Source: Populus alba
Taxonomy: Eukaryota > Streptophyta > Magnoliopsida > Malpighiales > Salicaceae
Length of the DNA stretch: 64,000 bases
Direction: 5' to 3'
Assembly (NCBI RefSeq): GCF_005239225.2
Contig: NC_133299.1
Coordinates: 3,538,967-3,602,966, forward strand
Of the stretch, positions 48,604 to 61,395 are shown in pieces (position 1 is the stretch's first letter; each line of letters begins with the position of its first letter). Under the pieces are notes generated by a model that saw nothing but the letters and a program-made list of their open reading frames with translations, ran no database searches and was not told the DNA's origin. Both the position numbers and the translations under genes were made by a program.

Positions 48604-50980
48604 ATGGTCGGTGCTTCTATTCTTCCACCACCAACATTTCGAGCTCTTCTCTTCTCATTTAGCATTTTCTGCCTCCTCCCTGAGCATGTTTTTGCCGTAA
48701 CCAGGCACTATAAGTTTGATGTTTGTATCATGTATACTGTCCCATGGGCTCCCCATTTATATATAAGATGAATGAATTTCACCTTCTTCTTTTTTCCCCC
48801 CGTTGTACAAGTCTTAACAGTTTGCTTTATTCTGTAGATCAAGTTACAAAATGTGACACGTTTATGCCATAGCAAGAGCATGGTGACAGTAAATGGACAG
48901 TTTCCAGGGCCTCGAATAGTTGCTAGGGAGGGCGACAATCTTTTCATAAAAGTGGTTAATCATGTCCAAAACAATATCTCCATACACTGGTATGAATGCT
49001 TATGACTTCAACATGCATCATGGAGTTAATCATTACTATTATACTCGATCGACCAAATAATTTTATGCATTTATAACTTGAAGCATTGCGCTATCTAACT
49101 TGCAACAAGCATGGAATTCGACAGCTCTGAAGCGGCTGGGCAGATGGACCAGCATACATAACTCAATGCCCCATACAAATTGGACAGAGCTATGTCTATA
49201 ACTACACCATTGTAGGCCAAAGAGGCACTCTTTGGTGGCATGCTCATATATCATGGCTAAGGTCAATTGTTTGTGGTCCTCTTATCATTCTTCCTAAGCG
49301 TGGTGTTCAGTACCCATTTGCCAAACCTTACAAGGAAGTTCCCATCATCTTCGGTAATTAACAATCCCTATGTTTAACCAGTTAACGAACTGAGAGTTTA
49401 TGGTTGTTTTGTCTCCTAATATTCAATTTTTGGTGATCAATTAGCTAAGAAAAATCGATCACGTGCTGCTTAAATAATATTGCAGGAGAGTGGTTTAATG
49501 TCGACCCTGAGGCAGTCATTAGCCAGGCCCTGCAAACTGGTGGAGGTCCAAATGTCTATGATGCCTACACCATCAATGGGCTCCCCGGGCCATTGTATAA
49601 CTGCTCTACCAAAGGTATAGCTATAAATATTTGACGACATGAGTCCAGAATTCCTTACAATAATGAGTCTAGAATTCCTTACAAAAATGTAAGTTTATGG
49701 CTAGATAGATCTTATTCCTACCATGTAATGGGGAAAAACATGCAGATACATTTAAGCTGAAGGTGAAGCCTGGGAAGACATACATGCTCCGCTTAATCAA
49801 CGCAGCACTAAATGATGAGCTATTCTTTAGCATTGCAAACCACTCAGTTACCATTGTTGATGTTGATGTTGTTTATGTCAAGCCTTTTGACACTGAGACA
49901 CTCCTTATTACACCAGGACAAACCACCAATGTTCTTCTTAAGACCAAACCCTATTTCCCTAATGCCACATTTTTCATGACTGCAAGACCATACGCAACTG
50001 GCCAGGGCACTTTCAACAATTCAACTGTTGCTGCCATTTTAGAATATGAATCACCCAAAACCATTCGCTCAAACCAGCTCTCTCTTAAAAATCTTCCACT
50101 CTTTAAACCGACTCTGCCCCCTCTAAATGACACTGCCTTTGCTGCAAATTTTACAAGTAAACTACGTAGCTTAGCGAGTGCACAATTCCCTGCCAAGGTG
50201 CCCCTAAAGGTTGATATGAGATTTTTCTTCACGGTAGGCCTCGGAACAAATCCATGCCCTAAAAACCAAACTTGCCAGGGACCAAATGGAACAAAGTTTG
50301 CAGCCTCAGTTAATAATGTATCTTTCTCGTCGCCAACCACAGCCCTACTCCAGGCACACTTTTTTGGTAAATCAAACGGCGTTTACATTCCCGATTTTCC
50401 AATCACTCCTATATTTTCGTTTAACTATACTGGCAACCCACCAAATAATACTATGGTAAGCACTGGAACCAGGCTTGTAGTTCTGCCTTTTAATACTAGC
50501 GTGGAGCTAATTATGCAGGACACTAGCATACTTGGTGTTAAGAGTCACCCTCTTCACTTGCATGGCTACAACTTCTTTGTTGTCGGTCAAGGTTTCGGAA
50601 ATTTTGATCCAAATAAAGACCCTGAAAAGTTCAATCTTGTTGACCCTGTTGAGAGGAACACGGTCAGTGTCCCCTCCGACGGGTGGGCTACTATCCGGTT
50701 CTTGGCAGACAATCCAGGTTAGTATACATAACAACAGAACAATTATATGCAAAAGAACATATCATCTATATACTGCAATTGATTTCAACATAGCTAATGA
50801 ACTTAATTCCTTATAAATTATAATGATTATATACTGATCGTATGAACAGGGGTATGGTTTATGCATTGCCATTTGGAAGTCCATACAAGCTGGGGGTTGG
50901 AGATGGCTTGGGTTGTCTTGGATGGAAAGCTTCCCAACCATAAGTTGATTCCTCCACCAGCTGATCTTCCCAAGTGTTGA
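48604..50980 (+). pseudogene. Laccase (multicopper oxidase), six exons, damaged in exon 3
   Basis: Laccases are secreted copper oxidases that couple monolignols and other phenols in the cell wall. Exons: 48604-48720, 48838-48989, 49109-49353, 49486-49614, 49746-50717 and 50850-50980; total 1746 nt, 581 codons, normal for the family. The start MVGASIL is followed by a hydrophobic signal peptide to about residue 31. All four copper segments are encoded: [27 protein letters not shown] and [14 protein letters not shown]; the protein ends ADLPKC. Many Asn-X-Ser/Thr sites are present. Two defects: exon 3 has TGA where the family has Arg in HGIRQLR.GWADGP, and the base before the in-frame start of exon 3 gives AA rather than AG as acceptor. 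Using the next AG (49108-49109) shifts the frame. All other junctions are canonical. Probably a recent pseudogene, unless these are consensus errors. Confidence 0.9.
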
Positions 50981-51289
50981 CATTAATTGAGCTATTAGTC
51001 CACAAGCTTTCTTCGATTTTTTCTTTTATAACCAAGTTTTATTCTTTGGCCTTTTTCAATATTTTCATTGAGAGGTTAGTCTGCAATGATTATAATTACA
51101 TGAGTGGAGTTGAGGAAAAAGAAGAGATTGAACAATTTCAATTTGTACAACGTAATAATATGAGACCTCAATAATATTTTTCAATTGTAATGAAATTGAT
51201 GAGTTAATATTTTTTTTTAATATAGATTTTTTATAAATAGAAAAAATTTTAAAAACAAAACAAAATAGGTTTGGCAAATATATCAAACA

Positions 51290-51560
51290 CAAACATTTAG
51301 ACTTGACAGTTAACTAATCTAAAGATAATATGAACCCAACAAACATACCGAACTTAAAGAACTTAAGCTTGGCAGTCAACAAGGTCCAAGGTAGTGTGGA
51401 TCCAACAAATATATCAAATCCAAAGAACTTGGGTCTGGTAGTCAACTAAGCCCAAGGTAGCGTGGGTCTGACAAACTTGTCAGACTCAAAGGACTTGGGT
51501 TTGACAGTTAACCAAGTACAAGATAACGTGGGTTTGACAAGAATGCTAGGCCCAAAACAT
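51290..51560. repeat. 66-bp tandem repeat, about four copies
   Basis: ACTTAAGCTTGGCAGTCAAC at 51361, ACTTGGGTCTGGTAGTCAAC at 51427 and ACTTGGGTTTGACAGTTAAC at 51493 are 66 bp apart. A more diverged copy precedes them. It lies about 300 bp downstream of the laccase stop. Confidence 0.85.
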
Positions 51561-53560
51561 TTAGATTCAATCGTTATCAAGTTCTAAGGCTATGTCTTAT
51601 TCTAGACGATCTCCTAAATTAAAATTATTGAAGGCATGATAAACCATCATGGCTCTCCATGTAGAATAGTTATGTAAGTCATTCATATCTAATATAGTGA
51701 TTTTCTTATACACTTCTTAGGTGCATCCAATATCTCTTAAAGGGACATACCATACTTAATTACTATCTCATTAATGATTGTAAGGGATATCTGTCCCCCA
51801 TTAATGTTTTCGAAAGCAGAGGACATTTTAATCCTTCTCTTATTTAAAAATGACAAGGTTCATGATGTAAATACCATCTAAACCATCCAAATAAGAGTTC
51901 ATAGCTTTTTATCTCTTAAGATAAACTTATATAGATTTCAAAGCATTAATTATCTTAAACTCAAGAACAAACATATTTATTGATTGAGTTTAATGTTCTT
52001 TCAAGTCATTTATTATCTTTCTTATAAATGTACTGACTTTATCATTGGATGGTCTTTAAGTCCTCCTGATTCTGATTGTTTTTTAAGGTACTCAAGCTTT
52101 TACTATTAGTATGGGATTCCTTACTCTAAAAAGAAGAAGTCCAATTATCTCAACATATTGATTAACCACTATTTCAAACACTAAATAAGTTGTTATTTAT
52201 ATATATTGGATTTTGGGACATTATCAATGGCACTATTTAGGGAAAAACTTCCAAAAAGTTATAAATAACTCTATTCTTTTACTGTTTTCCCTAATTATCC
52301 TCATCAATAACAGATAATCAGGACGCTCTTAGAATAGGACGAGTTATTAATCTCCCTACCATAATAGATACTTCAGCTCCGCATAGCCAATCCGTCGACA
52401 ATTTATGGAACATGTAGAGTTCCTCACATAAGCAGTATTGGAAAATTAAAAACGAGAGAAAATTCACCTCAACAAATACAAGTCTTTATTTAATAAATTG
52501 TTGCATCTCTCCACCCACCTCTACAGCAACATGTCCCTATTTAGTGTCTGGAGACGATTATACTATCTAGAAGAATATGAACAAAGTGATCCAATAGGGT
52601 TATTGAGTCATTTTAAGGAGCATATTTTTATGGTGGCTAGAGTTTCGTTTTTTTTTTTTATACAACCACTATTTATACTACTATTTTTAGAGATGTTATT
52701 TTTTTTATCCTTTATTCTAAGTTGGGGGACTGAAGAATATTAATAATTTAACCCAATCCTCGTGACTGTTACTTGTGTGTGCGTATCTATATATAAAAGA
52801 AAGCTAAGCCCACCACGCAAAAATAATCATGATTGCTGCCAAGCTGACCAATGGCTATACGACACTTGTTATTATAAATAGGGGACCTATTTTGAAAGGG
52901 TGCGGTGAGGAAAGAGTGTTGAAAAAAAGTTTTTGCACCTCGGTTTTTTTTTTTTTTTCTTACCTATATATTTCACATTTTTTTAAAAAAAAAAATAGAT
53001 AGATTATCACTGCTCCACCTAATAAATATGTTTCTTAAAGATAAAACTTATATTCTTATCTTTATAAAAAAATATATGCTAGACCATCACTTTATTAATC
53101 TTTTTCTTTCTCTTTGCTTGCTTTGTTCAGGGCCTCTGTTTCCTTCCTTTTATTTCTATCCCAAACTCCATAGACAAATCTCGAGGCCTCTAAATTAAAT
53201 CATAAATCTCAGTTATAAATTTCTGAATTTCTCTTGCTTTTCGATTATTACTTTGTTCTTTATTACTGTTACTATTATGTTTGATTTAAGAAATTGTGTT
53301 TTTTAAAGAAAAAGTATAATGAAAGAATGGAGACCTGGCGGATGAAAGAAAAAAAATATATAAACCTAAAACTTGATGTTGTTGATGGTTTTAAAAAAGA
53401 AGGAATACAAAAAATAATATTATTGAAGTGAAAAATAATTTTAGAAGGTTTGGAAGATGATTTTCTAAAATAATTCTTGAAGTGAAAAATAATTCTAGGA
53501 TCCCACCAAACATGCCTCGAGATCTTAATAAAAATATGACATAAGAAGACAATTAAAAAA
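51561..53560. other. Intergenic, no gene seen
   Basis: Frames in this stretch are short and unrecognised. Homopolymer T and A runs lie near 52650 and 52945-53000. Confidence 0.5.
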
Positions 53561-54010
53561 AACAAATATTATTAATTAACAACTTTAATGTTTATGAATA
53601 ATTTTACAATAAGGGGATCAACACAGGATTTGGGAACGCGGTACAAATTATGTTTCCAAAAAATTCAAATTTTTTTATTAAAAATTAATTTTTTTGTTTG
53701 TTTTGGATCATTTTGATGCACTGATCTCAAAAATAATTTAAAAAAAACATTATTTTTATGTATTTCGGCATGAAAAATACTTTAAAAAACAACTGCAATC
53801 ACACTCTCAAACATGCTTAAGATTTTGGATAATTATAGAAAAATAAAGAAAATTGTTAATTAACAATTTTAACATTTATGAATAATTTTGCTAGAAAAAT
53901 CATCTTATGACTGAATTTAAATTTAAGGAGGTGTTCATAAAATAATTTCTGATATGAAAAATAATTTTTAAATTCCACTAAATATTTTGGGAAATCTTGA
54001 TAAAAAAAAA
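53561..54010. repeat. Imperfect direct duplication, about 285 bp apart
   Basis: A segment like TTAATTAACAACTTTAATG..TATGAATAATTTT at 53570 recurs at about 53855. The copies flank the MITE-like element at 53627, as if it had been inserted or duplicated with them. Confidence 0.6.
53627..53820. mobile_element. MITE-like element
   Basis: The right part (GGCATGAAAAATACTTTAAA then GCAATCACACTCTCAAACATG) is a terminal sequence I recognise as very common in poplar-type genomes. The left part (GATTTGGGAACGCGG) is a weak inverted counterpart. No coding capacity. A related right end occurs again at about 59325-59365. Confidence 0.5.
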
Positions 54011-54735
54011 CCTTAATATAGAAAAATAATTTTAAAAAATATAGCCACAACGTTGATGGCAGTAATGATAACTAAAATGAGCTTAATTTTTGGATTCTAC
54101 CAAACATATTGGGGATTCCTAATAAAAAATAGTGAATAAAACAAAAATCAATAAAAATTAATTAGATAGCCAATCTCACGTAGAAAATAAGTAAGTGCTT
54201 GAGTTACACCGACAAAATAGAGAAAGAGAGAAAACCTTCTCAATAAATAAATAAAAACCCTTTAAAATTACAGTGTAATGTTCATGAAAGAATAATGTTC
54301 AAGATATGTTAATTAGTCGGGAAGGTAATTAAAATGCCTTTTCGACTAACTCAAACAACTAAATGATCCTTTTTTATTTTTTTGGATAAGAGTAACTAAA
54401 TGAATTTAATTGCTTGTGAGTTTTACTCTTATAAAAATGGTAGCTAATTGATATAAATTAATTTTTATATATAGGTATTTTTAGTATATTCTAGTTTATT
54501 TCTCGCATTATCATTGTGGATTAGACCAAATTTTCTTGGAACATAAACAAGATAATATCTAAAACATAAATTTATTTTAACATTATTATTAAACTAGTTC
54601 ATAAGAAGAGTTTCAAACTTAAAAACTCTTAACCCGACTCATTGTTTTTAAATCAAATCATGTGTGAGTTAATTGACATGAACTTGTTAACTTGGTAAGT
54701 AAAAAAAAACAAAGATACACGTTAGGCTAACCTTA

Positions 54736-57267
54736 GAGCATCTCCAATGGGAAATGTCATATTGAAGAGCTAAATGAAGAAAATGACTTTTTGAATAGTG
54801 TAAATATAGCTTTTTGGATTATGTGCATTCCAATGGTAAAAAGCTATTTAGAAAAAGCCATTTATATTTTAATATATTTCATGTTAAATTAATTTTAATA
54901 TAATTATATAAACTAATTTAGATATTTTATATATAATATAATTATGATGTTATTAATTATATAATTAATATGAGTAATTTATAAAAGTAATATGAAATTA
55001 ATGAAGTAATATGAAAGTTAAAAAATATAATTTAAAATTAAATTTAAAATTTATTTATATGAATATTTTTAATTTTAAGTTTTTATATGTTATTGTTAAA
55101 AATTTAATTTTTTAAAAGATTTTTATGTTTTTCATAATTTTCAAGTTTTTTTATGTTTTTTTTTTTCATTATGTTTGTTATCTTTCAAGTTAATTAATCC
55201 TACTTGTTATTGTTAAGTGTTAAAGGAACTTTAAAAAAGTATTATGAATTGATATCAATTTCATAACAATGTATTTAAAATAACCAAGAATTTTCTACAT
55301 ATTTAATTAAAAATACATTACATAACAATAAATCAATCAAAGTTAATTAAAAATCAAAACCCCTCTTTTGTATAATTTCTAACTTTCTATTTTGAAAATA
55401 CGCTGTAGAAATTGGATCCAAATTAGAAATATCCATTTTCATAATTTGTTTTTTTTTCTCAATCCTGTCCAATTCTTGTTTCTCTTGACTTTGTTGAATC
55501 ATCATGGCTTGTTACTCTAACATAATTTTCCTGTCTTGTTTCTTCTGATCCTCAATTTCAACTAAAGTATCCCTGAATTGTTATAAGAGATTCGTTACAG
55601 TTGCATCCCCAACTTTATCTTTTTCTTGTCTACGTTTAAGTCGTTCCTTTGTAGCCTTCTGACTGATTGGTCTATCTTAATAAATCAATGGTTCACTATC
55701 TTCTCCTAAACTAAAAGAATCAGGGGTAGATGGAGTTGATGAAGCCGGACTTGCATTGGTATGGCCTTTTTGTTTCTTGTTTGACCTTTGATATTGACTT
55801 GCACGCTCAAATTGTCATTTGAGTTCTTTTCTTAAGATAACCCAACAATGTTCTAGTTGAAATCGTTTGCCAACGCAAGAAGCATACATTTGTCGAGCAT
55901 CATTAATCTGGTAAAAAAATTAATTAATTAAATAATGTTAAAATATATGTTAAACAATTTAACATAGAAATGAATATTAACATTACCCTTGATTCTTCTG
56001 TCATTCCACTTTGCTGACGATTTTAATTTGAGTAACAAATCCAACAAATTTACCGACTTCTCTATTTATTTCTTGCCATCTACTTGAGATGTTTATTTGT
56101 GAACAATTATTCAAGTTTCCTCCATTCTCTACAAAGTAAGCATGCACGCGAGTCCAAAACTGTTTTGTTTGTTGATCAACTCCTGTAATTGGATCCTTGC
56201 TTGTATTTAGCCATGCAGAGACAAGTAAACAATCCTCCTCTGGTGAGAAATTTTTACTTCTTTGTGATTTTTTTGCCAAATGGACATTTAAATTCGAGCA
56301 TGTTAAGTCATCAATTAATTGATTAGAATCAATTGGTTGAGAGAGAATATCTTCTGACTCACTTATAAGAAAGTTGGTAAAAGAGCTTGGAAAATTTGAA
56401 TCCATCTACATTAAAAAAAAAAAAAAAAAAACTCAAGTTAAAACCTTATTATAAAAGAGTGTAAAAGAAGCTCACATTCAATGTCTAGCAATTTTGTAGT
56501 TTTCATACATGTGAATTAATAATAAGCATTACCTTCTACTTGTTCTAACATAACATTTTGACCATTTTTTGGAACTAAAAGAGAATCGATATACTGGTTT
56601 AATTGCATTTTTCAAGAAGACAAAATATAATTGACCTCAAATTAAAACAGACAATAAAAATAAATTTAAAATATGTAACTCTATCTTTTTATCAATATCA
56701 ACTACCATTATTAATTCCTCTCAATTTTATCAAAGATAACAACATAAATAAAAATTGTCTTCCTTAACCCATATTAAAAACATAAAATAATAAAGAAATA
56801 AAACTCATCACAAATATTAAATTAACAACAAAAAGGTCTAAAAAATCAAGAGATATAAAAACGAAAATAGAAAAAGCTTTTAAACAAGCATACCTTTTAA
56901 TTTCAACTAATTAACACAACCGATGTTAATAATTAACCGGAGAATAATTGATTCTTGTTTTTTAAAATTTGAGAGAAGGTTGAGGCACAATACAAAAATT
57001 TAAAACTCCAAGTTTTTTTCTTCATGTATTTATAGAAAAAAATTTTCTATATTTAAAAAAAAAAAAAAAAGAGTTGTTGGCCAACGGCTATAAAAATAGT
57101 CGTTGGCCATTTTGGCCATTTCTACAGTTAAATGTAGAAATGGCTGTTAAGAAAACAAAAGGCCATTTTGACTATTGGTTTACCTCTTCCGTTGGAATGC
57201 AAATAGCAAAGAGATAAAAGGTAAAAGCCATTTGTCTCTTTATTTGGTTGCTCCGTTGGAGCTGCCC
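54736..57267. mobile_element. PIF/Harbinger-type element, 2.5 kb, TTA target duplication
   Basis: The left end GAGCATCTCCAATGG and the complement of the right end GGGCAGCTCCAACGG are inverted repeats. TTA flanks both sides (54733-54735 and 57268-57270). The inside encodes a Myb/SANT-like protein of the kind that accompanies PIF/Harbinger transposases, but no DDE transposase. Subterminal inverted repeats include GGCCAACGGCTAT at about 57080, complementary to the ATAGTCGTTGGCC that follows it. Best read as a non-autonomous relative that kept ORF1. Confidence 0.8.
55347..56405 (-). pseudogene. Myb-like ORF1 protein of a PIF/Harbinger element
   Basis: Exon 1 (56405-55987) starts MDSNFPSSFTNFL and contains the SANT-like domain KNFSPEEDCLLVSAWLNTS, FWTRVHAYF and SSRWQEINREVGKFVGF. 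Exon 2 (55907-55347) starts INDARQMYASCVGKRFQLEH and ends in a Glu/Gln/Lys-rich, coiled-coil-like part (RKIMLE, QELDRIEKKKQIMK). Such proteins help the transposase bind element ends; in plant annotations they are often labelled NAM-associated or glutathione-S-transferase-T3-like. Damage: a one-base shift near 56030, and in-frame stops in exon 2 after ILRKELK, after SEPLIY and after KIMLE. Not a host gene. Confidence 0.8.
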
Positions 57268-57270
57268 TTA

Positions 57271-59154
57271 ATCAACCCACCAAATCCATGATTAGGGTTA
57301 TATACTTCACTAGGTAAACTTATTTTTTAAAATTTTATTATATGATAAAAAATATAAAAACCTTTTTATCCTTAACTTAATATTAAATGATAAAATTAAG
57401 AAAAAATAAATAAATAATGGAATTAAAAAAAAAAAAGAGTTAAAAACACTCAAATGACCAATAAAAAACCTCAAAGAGCCTGTTACAACAAAGCTCATGC
57501 ATGTGGGCCTGAGGGAGACCCAGAAGACTAGGCTAGAATTTTTTTTTTCTTTTACAAAATAAAGTAAAAGAAAAATAAATAAAGGTTAAGCATACGAGCC
57601 TAGACATACCTACGAGTTTGAGCATATTTTTTTTTTGTAAGGGGATGATTCTTTTTTTAAAAAAAAAAAAAAAACACAATGAACAACATGTCGATGTTGT
57701 TCTAGATTTCAACCATCAGAAGTGATCAGAAAATTTGACAGTTGACTTTAAATGCTAAATTTTTTTTGTTCAACTTAAAACACCTTAGGTGAGCTCAAGA
57801 AACTCATTTACACTCTTTAAGTAACATTCAATCAATTAAAAAAATTCACCTTGAATCTAAACAAATTATCAAGTCCCGATCTATTTTTGGGTAAGACAAA
57901 GAGAAAAAAAAGACCTGAATAGATCTTTCATTATCAAATGTAACTTGTTAACACAAAAAATGACAGATTTCATCGTTAAAGAGTAATCATTCATAAACTT
58001 TCTCTCTCCATCATTGTTTTCTAATGACTTATTTTCTCTTTCAAACTCAAGAACTAAAATGCAAGAAAAATAAAGTTTTGGACTAAAACGTTTCATTTTC
58101 AAATTAAAGGGATTGGAAATAACTTTGAAAAATATCTTGGTGCTAACATATTTTTTTTAAATGAAAGCCTCCTATTTTTTTCTCTATTTTAATTTTGGTC
58201 CCTTTATTTTAATTTTTTTCTTAAAACAATAAAATCAAATTTTTTTTGTGAAATTGAGTATCAATCCAATAACAAGCTTTTTTTAGATAGAAATAATTAT
58301 ATAAATGAAATAAATTATAAATGTCACATTCCAATCAAACAACATCGAAAGATCAAATAAAAAATCAAAAATAAAATTGATGACCAAAGGCAAGAAAAAC
58401 AAAAGAGGGCTAGAGTTGACACTAAATTTCTTGCAAATAAAAAATTGATTTTTATTTTGTGAAATCTAACCTCAACCTAGTATCATAATGTTTTTTCAAC
58501 ATCCCAAAACCACATGGAAGATAAATTAAGACAAATTATCAATTAAAATAATATTTAATGATGAAATTAAAAATAATAATCACAAAAAAAAATACTTTAC
58601 GAACCGATTGTGATTCTTCTCATATGCCATTATAAAAGGTTGATGAATTTTAGTTTTTTTTTTTTTATTTAATTTTAATTTAATTAACATTAAAAGCCAT
58701 CTCATATATCTGGGAAAAAAACACATTGAATTAATATAGGATTATGGCTGTCATAATTGGCAAATAGAAAGAGGAAAGGAAAGGGTTATTAGGACCCTGT
58801 TTCTTATTAACAATAATTTAAATTTAATCTTGTAAAATAAATAAAAATAAAAAATAACTTCGTTGAGTAAATAAAAATTAACACTCCTTACGCACCTAGT
58901 TTGTGCGTCTTTCACAATCTATCTGCCAACAAGGTTGAAATCTTAATGAAGCAGAATAAAATCCCGTGAACCTCTACTTCCACCGTGAATTGATATCCAA
59001 TAATATAAACTTAATATTCATAAACAAGAACTAACTCACAAATAACACGTTCTAAAACTAAATTAATAAACGTTTCCTTCTTCTTGGCTCTACTTGCATG
59101 GATTTATTTGCTTGGCATGTTATGAAGAGCCTCCTACCCTCTTCAAAAAAAAAT
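57271..59154. other. Intergenic, no gene seen
   Basis: Very AT-rich with many homopolymer runs. Small frames only, none recognised. Confidence 0.5.
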
Positions 59155-59365
59155 CAATTTTTTTTATTTGTATTTGTATTCAAAATTTTTTTTAAAAAAA
59201 ATTGGAATTTTATATTATTTTTTTCTTTACTTCAAATTAATATTTTTTGATTATTTTGATGTTTTGATATAAAAATAATTTTTTTAAAAATAAAAAAAAA
59301 TATTATTTTAAAAAATTTCTAAATAAAAAATACTTAAAAAAATCACAATCACACCTTTAAAACCT
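59155..59365. mobile_element. MITE remnant related to the 53.6-kb element
   Basis: Shares the pattern TTGATTATTTTGATG...TGATATAAAAATAA and an end like TACTTAAAAAAATCACAATC with the 53.6-kb element. The left end is not definable. Confidence 0.4.
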
Positions 59366-59571
59366 TTTTAATCAGAACCGATGTCTTCTTCAATCTCTCT
59401 TTCCAAAGTCCAAGCCCAACTAAACTTTATTCTGGAACCGCAAAAGAGACAAATGCAAAGAAACAACAATTTGGTGCCTCTGGTGTATGAGAATTTAGTC
59501 ATCGTTCACTTGCATTAATACCTTCCCTAGCTACCACAAAACGGAAGCACAGCTCACTTGTTCCAACGGCC

Positions 59572-60474
59572 ATGGATCTCCTCCCCATCCTTCTAGTGTT
59601 ACTCTCTGCATTTTCATCAATCCAGGCAGTCACCCCAGCAAACTCCAAGCTCTTTAGAGAGTACATTGGAGCTGAATTTAAAGGTGTTCGGTTTTCAGAT
59701 GTCCCTATTAATTCCAAAGTCGAAGTTCACTTCATTCTCTCCTTCGCCATTGACTACACCTCATCTTCTTCTCCTTCACCAACCAACGGTCGGTTCAAAG
59801 CATACTGGGATGAAGACAACCTTAGCCCATCCCACGTTTCAGCTACCAAAGCCCTCCATTCAAATGTCAAAGTATGTGTCAGTCTTGGAGGTGATACCAT
59901 AAGAGGGCAGCCTGCGTTCTTCAAGCCCAGATCAATCAACTCATGGGTTAGCAATGCTATCAGTTCAATAACAAAGATCGCTCGAGAGTATGATTTGGAT
60001 GGAATTGATATAGACTACGAGCACTTCGATGCGGATACAAATACGTTTGCTGAGTGCATCGGTCGCCTTCTTTCCCACCTTAAGGAGCAGAAAATAGTGT
60101 CAATTGCATCAATAGCACCTTATGATAATGATTCTGTGCAACCATATTACTTGGCCCTATGGAGGAAGTATGGGCATCTAATAGACTATGTTAATTTTCA
60201 ATTTTATGCCTATGACAAGGGGACAACTATTTCTCAATTCTTGGATCATTTTGAGACTCAGAGCTCTAATTATAGGGGAGGTAAGGTTCTGGTGAGCTTC
60301 GGCACTGATGGAAGTGGGGGTTTGTCTCCTGAAAATGGGTTTTTTGAGGCTTGTAGTAAGCTTAGACGTGAGAAAAAACTTCATGGCATATTTATATGGT
60401 CAGCAGATGACTCCAAGAAGGCAGGATTTCCTTATGAGAAGCAGTCACAATCCTTCCTGGCCAGCACAAAGTGA
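59572..60474 (+). CDS. Glycoside hydrolase family 18 protein (chitinase 2-like)
   Basis: A single-exon gene for a 300-residue secreted protein of the plant chitinase-2/narbonin-like branch of family 18, which may hydrolyse chitin or a related polymer in defence, or bind sugar. It starts [19 protein letters not shown], a clear signal peptide. The barrel shows VCVSLGG (residues 121-127) and the catalytic DxxDxDxE motif as DGIDIDYE (143-150, catalytic Glu150). Strands such as [10 protein letters not shown] and [12 protein letters not shown] follow, and the C-terminal part has IFIWSADDS. Length and motifs are complete and no lesion was seen, so it should be functional. An ATG at 59572 preceded by AACGGCC is the only sensible start. 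An AATAAA lies ~50 bp after the stop. Confidence 0.93.
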   Translation: MDLLPILLVLLSAFSSIQAVTPANSKLFREYIGAEFKGVRFSDVPINSKVEVHFILSFAIDYTSSSSPSPTNGRFKAYWDEDNLSPSHVSATKALHSNVKVCVSLGGDTIRGQPAFFKPRSINSWVSNAISSITKIAREYDLDGIDIDYEHFDADTNTFAECIGRLLSHLKEQKIVSIASIAPYDNDSVQPYYLALWRKYGHLIDYVNFQFYAYDKGTTISQFLDHFETQSSNYRGGKVLVSFGTDGSGGLSPENGFFEACSKLRREKKLHGIFIWSADDSKKAGFPYEKQSQSFLASTK

Positions 60475-60522
60475 TCATCTGTGTTTCTTCTCTCAAGTTG
60501 TTGTATTGCAAACCAGTGATTT

Positions 60523-60528
60523 AATAAA
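60523..60528 (+). terminator. Polyadenylation signal of the family-18 gene
   Basis: AATAAA 49 bp after the stop codon, in an A-rich context. Confidence 0.55.
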
Positions 60529-60885
60529 TAAAAAGGATGAAATTGGAATGTTGCTAATCTATCCCTAGGGGAATTGTTTAAGTAGACTTATAATTATAGT
60601 CTAGATAAAATAAATATATATGCTATACCCCAGAAGCACAAATTTGAGAAGTTTTCAACGCGAAATTCAGGGTGCCAAGACTCTGTCACTGTGCTTACAT
60701 ATTGATTATTGACCAATATTGGAATTTTTAATTTGGAATGAATGGATTTGTTTTATGTTTTATTTCACATATGTTATTTAATCAATAATGTTAATTTAAT
60801 TATAACATATTACTTCAGCTTCTTTTTTTTTGCAATTCATACATTTTATTCATTTTCCTTCTTTTTTTTCTTTTAATTTCGTCAA

Positions 60886-61395
60886 ATTTTTCTTAATTTC
60901 ATTCTCACATTTTTTTAACAATTATTCGAGTTCCCTTTGTATTGGCCAAGATGACTAAATCACATTAGAATAACTCACACGGTTTAATTTTAAATTTAAG
61001 CTAGACAAGAAATCAGGTTAAGAGTTTTTTTTTAATCAATTTCATCACTTTTTTTTTTCTCAGTTTCATTCTTATATTTTTTTTATCTGTATATCAGGTT
61101 ATTTTTGAACTAGCTAAGTCGACCGAGTCATGTTAGAAAAACTCTCACATGATTTAATTTTAAACCTATACCAGCAAGAAGATGGTTCCAAAGGTTTTTT
61201 TTTGTTAATTTTATCTTCTTCTTTTTTTAATTTCATCCTTAATTTTTTTTTTAGTTGACATGTCTTTAGATTGATCAAGTTAATTGGATTATGTTCAAAT
61301 AATTCTCACATGATTTAATTTTAAACTCAGATTAAACAAAAAATTTATAGGTTACAAGGTTGAATTGTTGGATCAAGTTTAATAACAATGCCTAA
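60886..61395. repeat. ~168-bp degenerate tandem repeat, three copies
   Basis: Each unit has a TTAATTTCATTCT-like segment and, ~85 bp on, CTCACATGATTTAATTTTAA or a close variant (near 60979, 61143 and 61307). T-runs separate them. No coding sequence. Confidence 0.75.

Noticed and set aside
56001..56405. Host Myb or NAC-associated gene
   Set aside because: It lies within inverted ends with TTA duplications and is a known transposon-borne ORF type.
59499..59717. Minus-strand frame over the chitinase-like start
   Set aside because: Shadow of the plus-strand gene, with no supporting features.
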